NCBI GenBank assembly: GCA_013817555.1
Contig: JACDCN010000122.1
Coordinates: 1-5,177, forward strand
Direction of reading: 5' to 3'
Origin: Actinomycetota bacterium
GTDB lineage: Bacteria; Actinomycetota; Thermoleophilia; Gaiellales; Gaiellaceae
Length of the DNA stretch: 5,177 bases
In this document: in pieces, positions 1 through 5,164 of the stretch
How the letters are laid out: each line of letters opens with the position of its first letter
How positions within the stretch are numbered: position 1 is the stretch's first letter
The notes under the pieces: model-generated
What the model was told of the DNA's origin: nothing
Database searches by the model: none
Seen by the model: only the letters and a program-made list of their open reading frames with translations
Made by a program: the position numbers and the translations under genes

Positions 1-99
1 GTGATCGTCTTCAGCCTGTTCCGGGACGTGTTCGCGAGCTCGCCCGCCTCGTCTGCGCCCGTGCAGGCTTTTGACGCTGGCGGCGAGCGCATGCTGTGA
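1..99 (+). CDS. C-terminal end of an unidentified protein (5' truncated)
   Basis: An open frame runs from the window edge for 32 codons to a TGA at 97-99. The visible tail begins with a hydrophobic stretch (VIVFSLFRDVFA), possibly the end of a membrane helix, followed by a Ser/Ala/Pro-rich segment and the end GGERML. The main support that it is real is its junction: its stop overlaps the GTG start of the next gene in a GTGA arrangement, as expected for translationally coupled genes. I do not recognise the family, and the tail is too short to assign a function. The codon GTG at position 1 could by chance be a start, but truncation by the window edge is more likely. Confidence 0.5.
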   Translation: MIVFSLFRDVFASSPASSAPVQAFDAGGERML

Positions 100-425
100 G
101 GGATGCCTGGCTCGTTTATCTCGCGCTTGGGGCGCTCTTCCTGCTCGTCTGCGGGGCGCTGGCGGGTGCCTGGGACCGCGGGCGCCTCGGCACGGCTGCG
201 ATCATCCTCTTCGTCGCGGCCGTCGCGGTGTGGATCCTCGATTTCGCTGCGATCTCGTCGGGATACCGAGACGCGGACGGCTTTTCCGACTGTGGCGATG
301 CCTGCACCGGGGTGCATTTCTCGACAGCAGTCGGCTTCCTCGCGCCTCCGCTCTTGATCGCGATGTCGGCCTTGGCGGCGTTGGTCATGCTGATTCAGCG
401 CCGGCGCACTCGCCGAGATGCTTGA
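96..425 (+). CDS. small membrane protein with three predicted helices, unknown function
   Basis: This encodes 109 residues with three predicted membrane helices at about residues 5-25, 33-53 and 80-100. Positive charges lie in the first loop (R28, R30) and at the C-terminus (RRRTRR, 102-107). The positive-inside rule therefore predicts an outside N-terminus, an inside C-terminus, and an outside loop at about 54-79. That loop is acidic and holds a Cys pair, C66 and C70 (DCGDAC), which could form a disulfide or bind a metal. The GTG start at 96 is chosen because it overlaps the upstream stop by 4 nt; an overlapping frame starting at 71 gives an arginine-rich, non-membrane product and looks spurious. 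The last codons and the stop lie inside the left arm of the 168-bp palindrome, so the C-terminal end may have been set by that element. I do not recognise the family. Confidence 0.72.
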   Translation: MRDAWLVYLALGALFLLVCGALAGAWDRGRLGTAAIILFVAAVAVWILDFAAISSGYRDADGFSDCGDACTGVHFSTAVGFLAPPLLIAMSALAALVMLIQRRRTRRDA

Positions 426-583
426 TCGGGAACTCACGGCGGGCCGGATGACGGCCACGACACAGCGCCGGATCGCCACCCTCCCTCGTCGTCCAGGCTT
501 ACCAGCCTGCACGACGAGTGAGTGCGTCGCCCGGCTTGGTCGTGACCGCCCCCGGCTGCGCGTCAGTTCCCGATCAAGCATCT
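416..583. repeat. 168-bp imperfect palindrome with 19-bp perfect terminal inverted repeats
   Basis: The left end, agatgcttgatcgggaact (416-434), is the exact reverse complement of 565-583. Moving inward, similarity between the arms continues: acg (436-438), gccgg (443-447) and a block ending cacgac (456-461) all have counterparts in the right arm. The arms finish in a near-perfect 15-bp stem at 485-499/504-518 around a 4-nt loop. By hand alignment the 84-nt and 80-nt arms match at roughly three quarters of positions with a few small gaps. The whole unit could fold into one long hairpin or cruciform. It has no coding capacity that I trust. The size, terminal repeats and intergenic position suit a miniature inverted-repeat element or palindromic repeat; a structured RNA is the alternative. 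GCCG occurs at 412-415 just outside the left end and at 585-588 one base beyond the right end, which could be a target duplication but is too short to rely on. Confidence 0.8.
485..518. repeat. central stem-loop of the palindromic element
   Basis: The arm ctcgtcgtccaggct (485-499) pairs with 504-518 over 15 positions with one C-C mismatch (493/510), closing a tacc loop at 500-503. No T-run follows, so it is not a classic intrinsic terminator, although in GC-rich genomes such hairpins may still affect transcript ends. It forms the core of the larger palindrome and would be the most stable part of any RNA read through this gap. Confidence 0.75.
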
Positions 584-611
584 AGCCGGATAGACGAGAA
601 TCGCGCGGACG

Positions 612-1700
612 ATGGCGCACTCGTTCAAGCTGCCGGATCTCGGGGAGGGCCTGACGGAGGGCGAGGTTGCTCGCTGGCTTGTCAGCGAGGGACAGGCCGT
701 GGCTGAGGACGACCCGCTCGTGGAGATCCAGACCGACAAGGCGACGGTCGAGATTCCGTCGCCGTATGCCGGCACCGTTCTGCGGATTCTCGTGCCCGAG
801 GGGGAGATAGCTCCGGTCGGGGCTGTGCTGGTCGTGGTCGGTGAGCCCGGCGAGGCGATCGAGGAGCCTGCTCCGAAGTCCCCAAGTGACACAGTGTCAC
901 AAGGGATTCGAGGCACGCCGACCTCTGACTCGGCTCGCGTTCAGGCGACTCCGCTGGTGCGGAAGATCGCCGCTGAGCTCGGAGTCGACCTTGCGGCCGT
1001 GATGGCTACGGGTGCGGGGGGACGAGTCACAGAGGTCGACGTGCGCGCCGCGGCTGGACGGGAGGAGACGACCGAAGGGCGACGGGAGCCACTGCGCGGG
1101 GTCCGGCGCGTCATCGCCGAGCACATGACTCGCGCGCATCGGGAGGTCCCGGCAGTCACGTGGGTCGAGGAGTGCGACTTCGAGCGCGTCGAGATCGAGC
1201 GGCTGCTCGCGACCGTGGTCAAGGCGGTGGCGGAGTCGCTGACTGAGTTTCCCGAGCTGAACGCGCGCCTCGAAGGCGACGCGATCGTCTACCTCGACCG
1301 CTACGACATCGGCGTCGCCGTCCAAACGGAGCAGGGTCTCGTCGTTCCCGTCGTGCGGGGCGCCGACTCGAGCACGGTCGAGGAGCTCGACGTGGAGATC
1401 CGGCGACTCGCCGAAGGCGCGCGCGCGGGAGCTCTCACCTCGGAGGAGGTGCGAGGCTCGACCTTCACGGTCACGAGCGCGGGGAAGCTGGCCGGCCTCT
1501 TCCAGACTCCGATCGTCAATTTTCCGGAAGTCGCGATCCTCAGCATCGGGCGCATCGCAGCGAGACCGGTCGTGCGGGAGGGTGAGGTAGCCGTGCGTCG
1601 CATGGGGACGATTGCGATCACATTCGACCACCGCGTGGTCGACGGCGCCCGCGCGGCGGAGTTCGGGCTCTCGGTTATTGCGCAGCTCGAGGGCTGCTAG
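612..1700 (+). CDS. E2 acyltransferase of a 2-oxo acid dehydrogenase complex (dihydrolipoamide acyltransferase)
   Basis: This is the core E2 enzyme that transfers an acyl group from its lipoyl arm to CoA in pyruvate, branched-chain or related 2-oxo acid dehydrogenase complexes in the cytoplasm. The protein has 362 residues. A single lipoyl domain spans about 3-77, with the lipoylated lysine K43 in IQTDKATVEI. A linker (78-110) leads to the peripheral subunit-binding domain at 111-147 (ATPLVRKIAAELGVDL, then GAGGRVTEVDV). The catalytic domain covers about 160-362 and ends with the active-site motif DHRVVDG (H340, D344). FPELNA, GLVVPVV and FPEVAILSIGRI are also typical of the family. The segment between DFERVE and VVKAV is about 16 residues shorter than in the E. 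coli PDH E2 recalled from memory. ATG at 612 is well placed for the lipoyl domain; no strong Shine-Dalgarno is seen, only a weak gagaa at 596-600. Substrate class cannot be decided, and no E1 or E3 gene adjoins it. Confidence 0.95.
   Translation: MAHSFKLPDLGEGLTEGEVARWLVSEGQAVAEDDPLVEIQTDKATVEIPSPYAGTVLRILVPEGEIAPVGAVLVVVGEPGEAIEEPAPKSPSDTVSQGIRGTPTSDSARVQATPLVRKIAAELGVDLAAVMATGAGGRVTEVDVRAAAGREETTEGRREPLRGVRRVIAEHMTRAHREVPAVTWVEECDFERVEIERLLATVVKAVAESLTEFPELNARLEGDAIVYLDRYDIGVAVQTEQGLVVPVVRGADSSTVEELDVEIRRLAEGARAGALTSEEVRGSTFTVTSAGKLAGLFQTPIVNFPEVAILSIGRIAARPVVREGEVAVRRMGTIAITFDHRVVDGARAAEFGLSVIAQLEGC
886..900. repeat. 15-nt perfect palindrome inside the E2 linker
   Basis: The sequence gtgacacagtgtcac has two perfect 7-nt arms around a central A. 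It encodes SDTVS (residues 92-96) in the flexible linker between the lipoyl and subunit-binding domains, where protein constraint is low. It could be a protein-binding site, a small repeat inserted in the linker, or chance. Confidence 0.5.
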
Positions 1701-1704
1701 GGAA

Positions 1705-1716
1705 CGACCGCGGTCG
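1705..1716. repeat. 12-nt perfect palindrome after the E2 stop
   Basis: The sequence cgaccgcggtcg is self-complementary and lies 4 bp after the E2 stop codon. With no loop and no T-run it is a poor terminator, so an operator-like site or chance in GC-rich DNA are the options. The rest of the 136-bp gap contains an AT-richer patch (about 1768-1782) and the candidate promoter near the next gene. Confidence 0.35.
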
Positions 1717-1800
1717 GCGGGGATCGCCACGACGACTGCTGTCCGTCTGGCCATCTGACTTCCCCTCTGTAAATGTCTTAGGGAACTACGTCACCCGCCG

Positions 1801-1828
1801 CTGCCTGGATTCGCGCCCTCACTACACT
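1801..1828 (+). promoter_or_regulatory. candidate promoter for a leaderless transcript of the downstream unit
   Basis: A -10-like hexamer tacact (1823-1828; TANNNT form, 4 of 6 matches to TATAAT) ends 8 nt before the ATG at 1837. A weak -35-like ctgcct (1801-1806) lies 16 bp upstream. Initiation at the usual distance from the -10 would fall at or next to the A of the ATG, giving a leaderless mRNA, a common arrangement in actinobacteria. In agreement, no Shine-Dalgarno of good quality precedes 1837 (gggcgggc only). Confidence 0.45.
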
Positions 1829-1836
1829 GGGCGGGC

Positions 1837-2256
1837 ATGGGCCTCTGGTACACGCTCGGGCTGTCGCTTGGCCTCGGGCTCGGATTCGGCGTCATCTTTT
1901 CCGGGCTCCTTGGTGTGAACGCGGTAGGGGCCGGGGTCGCAGCCATAGTCGGCGCGGTTGTGGGGGCCGGCTTCGGGTTCGTCGTCATCGGAGACGTCGC
2001 TGAGACGATCGCGGGTGGAACCGCGGGCCTCATCGGTGCGCTTTCCGCGGCCGCTGTCGTCCGCGGAGCGATGCGGCGAGGAGCGACCCGCATGGGGATC
2101 GCCGCCTACGTGTCGATGGTCGGGCTTCTTGTGTGCCTGCTCGCGCTGATCCCGCTCGTGGGTTACGTCGTGACCGTGGTGCTGCCGCTACTTGCCGCAC
2201 GCATGCGCGGGAAGCAGGCGGTTCGCTACGCAGGCCTGAGGACACTCGCCAAATGA
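1837..2256 (+). CDS. glycine-rich integral membrane protein, unknown function
   Basis: This encodes 139 residues, mostly hydrophobic. The first half has glycines spaced as in tightly packed helices (LGLSLGLGLGFG at 7-18, then GAVVGAGFGF at 39-48), with likely helices at about 5-26, 30-52 and 58-75. A basic loop RRGATR (80-85) follows. One or two helices then occupy about 88-121, interrupted by P106 and P117, and the protein ends in a basic, probably cytoplasmic tail (RMRGKQAVR). No catalytic motif is seen. The Gly-zipper pattern resembles small membrane-domain proteins in a broad way but does not identify a family. The ATG start is supported by the candidate leaderless promoter and by hydrophobicity beginning at once. 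Its stop codon overlaps the pcm start as ATGA, so the two are probably cotranslated. Confidence 0.8.
   Translation: MGLWYTLGLSLGLGLGFGVIFSGLLGVNAVGAGVAAIVGAVVGAGFGFVVIGDVAETIAGGTAGLIGALSAAAVVRGAMRRGATRMGIAAYVSMVGLLVCLLALIPLVGYVVTVVLPLLAARMRGKQAVRYAGLRTLAK
2237..2242 (+). promoter_or_regulatory. ribosome binding site supporting the pcm start at 2253
   Basis: The sequence tgagga lies inside the end of the upstream gene, 10 nt before the ATG at 2253. With the ATGA overlap it supports this start over the longer open frame that begins at 2133, whose extra 40 residues are an out-of-frame reading of the membrane gene. Confidence 0.5.
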
Positions 2257-2930
2257 GCTCGGGGCAGGTGACGCCCCTGACCTCGAGCGACGCAACCGAA
2301 GCGCGCGCGCAGATGGTCGAGCATCAGCTTCGCCGCCGAGGAAGCTTCGACGAGCGAGTTCTCGAGGCGATGGCCCGGGTGCCGCGCGACCGCTTCCTCC
2401 CGGAAGAACTCCGTCATCTCGCGTACGAGGACGGCGCACTCCCCATCGGGAGCGGGCAGACGATCTCGCAGCCCTTCATCGTGGCCACGATCTGCCAACT
2501 CCTCGAGCTCTCCGGAGACGAGCGCGTGCTCGACGTCGGCACCGGCTCCGGTTACCAGGCGGCGGTGCTCGCCGAGCTGGCGGCGGAGGTCGTGACCATC
2601 GAACGGGTGCCCGAGCTCGCGGAGCGGGCGCGATCGGCGCTCGTGCAGGCGGGATACGCGGATGTCGAGGTGCTGGTCGGAGACGGCTCGCTCGGGGTCC
2701 CGGCGCGGGCGCCCTTCGACAGAATCGCGGTCGCGGCCGCCGCTCCGGTCGTTCCTCCCGCTCTCTACGATCAGCTCGTCGAGGGCGGCCGGGTGGTCGT
2801 GCCACGAGGAGGCCGCTGGGGTCAGCAGCTCGTGCTCGTCGAGCGCACGAAGAAGGGGCCACTCGAGCGCGCGAGCTTGCCCTGCCGGTTCGTCCCGCTC
2901 GTCGGAGCTGAGGGTTTTGCGGGCTCCTAA
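2253..2930 (+). CDS. pcm: protein-L-isoaspartate O-methyltransferase
   Basis: This enzyme uses S-adenosylmethionine to methylate L-isoaspartyl residues in damaged proteins, starting their repair. The 225-residue product is slightly longer than the usual 205-215. The family signature GSGQTISQPFIVA is at 66-78, with S72 in the position of the conserved active-site serine. SAM-binding motif I, VLDVGTGSGYQAAVLA, starts at residue 92. Further on come the acidic post-I strand (VVTIERVPELAE), the FDRIAVAAAAP strand, and the motif III region LVEGGRVVVPRG. The N-terminal helical part contains AQMVEHQL and MARVPRDRFLP, both typical of bacterial Pcm. The first 15 or so residues are a poorly conserved extension. 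It overlaps the upstream membrane gene by 4 nt and is followed 4 nt later by the GtrA gene, so it sits mid-operon. Its link to the membrane genes is positional; no shared function is evident. Confidence 0.95.
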   Translation: MSSGQVTPLTSSDATEARAQMVEHQLRRRGSFDERVLEAMARVPRDRFLPEELRHLAYEDGALPIGSGQTISQPFIVATICQLLELSGDERVLDVGTGSGYQAAVLAELAAEVVTIERVPELAERARSALVQAGYADVEVLVGDGSLGVPARAPFDRIAVAAAAPVVPPALYDQLVEGGRVVVPRGGRWGQQLVLVERTKKGPLERASLPCRFVPLVGAEGFAGS

Positions 2931-2934
2931 CCCA

Positions 2935-3438
2935 ATGGGGGGTCGACGTGACCGCACGCCTGGCTACGCTGCGACAGCTGTGGAGACCTCAGCTGCGGAC
3001 GTGAGGGTAGGGCTTCGGCGCGCGCGCGTACGCGCCGCGCTCGGTCGTCGCGGAAACTGGGAGCAGCTCGTCAAGTTCTGCTTCGTCGGCGCCACGGGGT
3101 ACCTCGTCAATCTCTGGGTGTTCTCGCTGCTCGTGCTCGTCCTCGGCGTGCACTACATCCCGGCTGCGGTCGGCTCCTTCCTCGTGGCGGTGACGAACAA
3201 CTACGTCTGGAATCGCCTCTGGACGTTTCGGGAGCACCGTGGCAGCATCGCGTATCAGGGCATGCGCTTCCTCGTGGTCTCGACACTCGCTCTCGTCGCG
3301 AATCTCGTTGTTCTCTACATGCTCGTCGAGATCGGCCTTCCCGAGATTGCCGCTCAGGCGATCGCGATCGTGCTCGTCACGCCGATCAACTTCGTCGGCA
3401 ATAAGCTCTGGTCGTTCGGGCCGACTCGCAACCGCTGA
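2935..3438 (+). CDS. GtrA-family membrane protein (putative polyprenyl-phosphate-sugar flippase)
   Basis: GtrA-family proteins have four membrane helices and are thought to move polyprenyl-phosphate-linked sugars across the cytoplasmic membrane for surface polysaccharide or teichoic-acid glycosylation. This 167-residue product shows the family pattern. Helix 1 has FCFVGATGYLVNLWVF (48-63), helix 2 leads to NNYVWNRLWTFR (88-99), helix 3 is about 110-130, and helix 4 ends in PINFVGNKLWSFG (150-162). The two related N-x(2-3)-N-(R/K)-L-W-(T/S)-F motifs after helices 2 and 4 are diagnostic. An Arg-rich hydrophilic stretch of about 40 residues precedes helix 1, longer than usual. The ATG at 2935 lies 4 nt after the pcm stop without a clear Shine-Dalgarno; in-frame GTG codons at 2980 and 3001 would shorten the extension. 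The downstream neighbour is a GT-C-like protein, a common and functionally sensible partner. Confidence 0.9.
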   Translation: MGGRRDRTPGYAATAVETSAADVRVGLRRARVRAALGRRGNWEQLVKFCFVGATGYLVNLWVFSLLVLVLGVHYIPAAVGSFLVAVTNNYVWNRLWTFREHRGSIAYQGMRFLVVSTLALVANLVVLYMLVEIGLPEIAAQAIAIVLVTPINFVGNKLWSFGPTRNR

Positions 3439-3452
3439 AACTGACGCACGCC

Positions 3453-5159
3453 TTGGCCGCGGCTGTGGTGGCCGTTGGCATCCTTGCAACTCCGGCCGTG
3501 GCTGCGTCCGGCCAGGACACGGCTCGGCTCACGGAGGACGAAGCGATCGAGATCGCGCTCGCTCATCCCAAGGTTTCGTCCTGGCTCGAGCGCTACCCAC
3601 CAGATCCGACGACTACGGCGACCTTCCGCGCCGAGACCAGAACCTGGCTCGTGAAAGCCTGGTCCGGCGAGGCCGGACAGATCGCACAGGCTGTCGTCCA
3701 GGATATGACCGGAACCGTCGGGGAGGCGTGGACGGGCCCCCAGGTCGCATGGAAGATGGCGCGAGGGGGAGAAGGGTCGTTCGGTGGCAAGACGCTCCTG
3801 AAGCCGTATGTCTGGGTGGCGTTCTGTCTCGTCTTCCTGGTCGGGCTCGCGGACCTGCGCCGACCTCTGGCGCTGCGCAATCTCGACCTACTCGTATTGC
3901 TCTCGTTCTCGGTCTCCCTCGTCTTCTTCAGCCGCGGCGAGATCTTCGCGAGCGTCCCGCTCGTCTATCCGGTGCTCGGCTACGTGCTTGTTCGGAGCGT
4001 CTGGGTCGGGGTGCGCAAGCGGGAGCGCCCGCTCCGGCCGCTGTGGCCAACATGGGTCTTCGCTGCGGCGGCGATCTTCCTCCTCGGCTTCCGTGTGGGG
4101 CTCAACGTCGAGGCGCCGCGCGGAGTAATCGACGTAGGGCTCGCCGGGGTCGTCGGCGCGAGTCGCATCCTGGACGGCGAGACGCCGTACGGAAATATGC
4201 CGCAGCGCGGTGACCTCGAAGAATGCGGGCCGGAAGACGCCGACGGCGAGGTCCGCGAGCGCATCCAGACCAACGGGCGCTGCGAGGCGGCGATCGAGCG
4301 GGGGGACACGTACGGCCCGGTTGCGTACGTGGCGTACGTTCCTGCAACGCTCGTCTTCGAGTGGAGTGGGAAATGGGACTCGCTGCCGGGGGCGCACACG
4401 ACGTCGATCTTGTTCGATCTCTTGACCATAGTCGCGTTGGCCCTCGTCGGTTTTCGCTTCGGAGGAGTGCGACTCGCGGCTGTGCTCGCGTTCGCGTGGT
4501 CGGCGTATCCGTTCACGGCGTACGCGCTGAACGCGAACACGAACGACACGATCATGCCCGCGCTCCTCGTGTTCGGATTCTGGCTCGCCTCCTCGACCTG
4601 GGCGCGTGGCGCGGCGGTTGCGCTCGCCGGTTGGACGAAGTTCGGAGGCCTGCTCCTGGCGCCCCTTTGGGCGAGCTATCCGAGATTGGATCTAGGTCGC
4701 CTCGTGCGCTTCGCTGTCGCGTTCGCCGTCGCGACGCTCGTCTCGTTCCTGATCCTGCTCTTGGAGCCCGGTCTCTGGGAGGCAATCCACACCTTCTGGC
4801 ATCGCACCGTCGGCTTCCAGGTCGGACGCGACTCTCCGTTCTCGCTTTGGGGCTGGGGGCAGTACCACGCGCAGGGGATCCCCGATCTCGGATTCCTGCA
4901 GCCGGTGCTTGCCGTCCTCTCTGTGATTCTCGCGGTCGTCGCAGCGTTCGTGCCTCGAGAGAAGGGACCGATCGAGCTTGCCGCGTTGACGGCCGCGATT
5001 CTGGTCGCGTTCCAGCTCTCCCTCACCCACTGGTTCTACCTCTATCTCCCCTGGTTCCTGCCCTTCGTGCTGCTCTGGCTCCTGCTCCCGCGCGAGGACG
5101 TCGAGTTGGCGCAAGATCGGAATCCGCTCGCGCGTATTCCGGTCGCGCAATATCCCTGA
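3453..5159 (+). CDS. PepSY-like domain fused to a GT-C-type polytopic glycosyltransferase-like protein
   Basis: This is a large membrane protein, 568 residues from the TTG at 3453. It opens with a hydrophobic stretch ending ATPAVAAS, a likely signal peptide. An exported domain of about 25-105 has a PepSY-like layout: helix LTEDEAIEIALAHPKVSSWL, then strands and VVQDMTGTVGEAWTG. About 12 membrane helices follow from residue 117. The first large outer loop starts near D227 (IDVGLAGVVGASRILDGETPYG) and carries Cys pair C258/C277. Later come NANTNDTIMPALL (360-372) and GWTKFGGLLLAPLW (393-406), patterns I associate with GT87-like mannosyltransferases and other GT-C enzymes that use polyprenyl-phosphate sugars. 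D227 is a candidate catalytic or metal-contact residue by position only. The adjacent gtrA fits lipid-linked sugar supply. The start is uncertain: an in-frame CTG at 3435 overlaps the gtrA stop and would add LKLTHA, giving the signal peptide its missing positive charge. Substrate is unknown. Confidence 0.85.
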   Translation: MAAAVVAVGILATPAVAASGQDTARLTEDEAIEIALAHPKVSSWLERYPPDPTTTATFRAETRTWLVKAWSGEAGQIAQAVVQDMTGTVGEAWTGPQVAWKMARGGEGSFGGKTLLKPYVWVAFCLVFLVGLADLRRPLALRNLDLLVLLSFSVSLVFFSRGEIFASVPLVYPVLGYVLVRSVWVGVRKRERPLRPLWPTWVFAAAAIFLLGFRVGLNVEAPRGVIDVGLAGVVGASRILDGETPYGNMPQRGDLEECGPEDADGEVRERIQTNGRCEAAIERGDTYGPVAYVAYVPATLVFEWSGKWDSLPGAHTTSILFDLLTIVALALVGFRFGGVRLAAVLAFAWSAYPFTAYALNANTNDTIMPALLVFGFWLASSTWARGAAVALAGWTKFGGLLLAPLWASYPRLDLGRLVRFAVAFAVATLVSFLILLLEPGLWEAIHTFWHRTVGFQVGRDSPFSLWGWGQYHAQGIPDLGFLQPVLAVLSVILAVVAAFVPREKGPIELAALTAAILVAFQLSLTHWFYLYLPWFLPFVLLWLLLPREDVELAQDRNPLARIPVAQYP

Positions 5160-5164
5160 AGGCG

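Noticed and set aside
71..451. 126-codon plus-strand open frame starting before the small membrane gene
   Set aside because: It overlaps the 109-aa frame completely. The product is Arg- and Cys-rich with no pattern, whereas the other frame gives three clean membrane helices and a coupled start.
897..1754. 285-codon open frame on the minus strand across the E2 gene
   Set aside because: It is antisense to a clear E2 enzyme. The translation is Arg/Asp/His-rich with no recognisable domain, as expected from GC-rich codon bias on the opposite strand.
1794..1835. cccgcc (1794-1799) and ggcggg (1830-1835) as a hairpin before the membrane gene
   Set aside because: Six GC pairs with a 30-nt loop are common by chance at this GC content and would overlap the better-supported promoter.
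2133..2252. N-terminal extension of pcm by 40 residues
   Set aside because: It would read the upstream membrane gene out of frame. The ATG at 2253 has a gagga-type binding site, an ATGA overlap, and gives a protein close to family length.
2226..2957. 243-codon minus-strand open frame across pcm
   Set aside because: It mirrors a well-supported methyltransferase gene, has no domain signature, and is composed of the residues typical of antisense frames in GC-rich DNA.
3239..4213. 324-codon plus-strand open frame overlapping gtrA and the GT-C gene
   Set aside because: It is in another frame over two convincing membrane proteins. Its product is Arg/Gly/Pro/Ser-rich without membrane pattern or motif.
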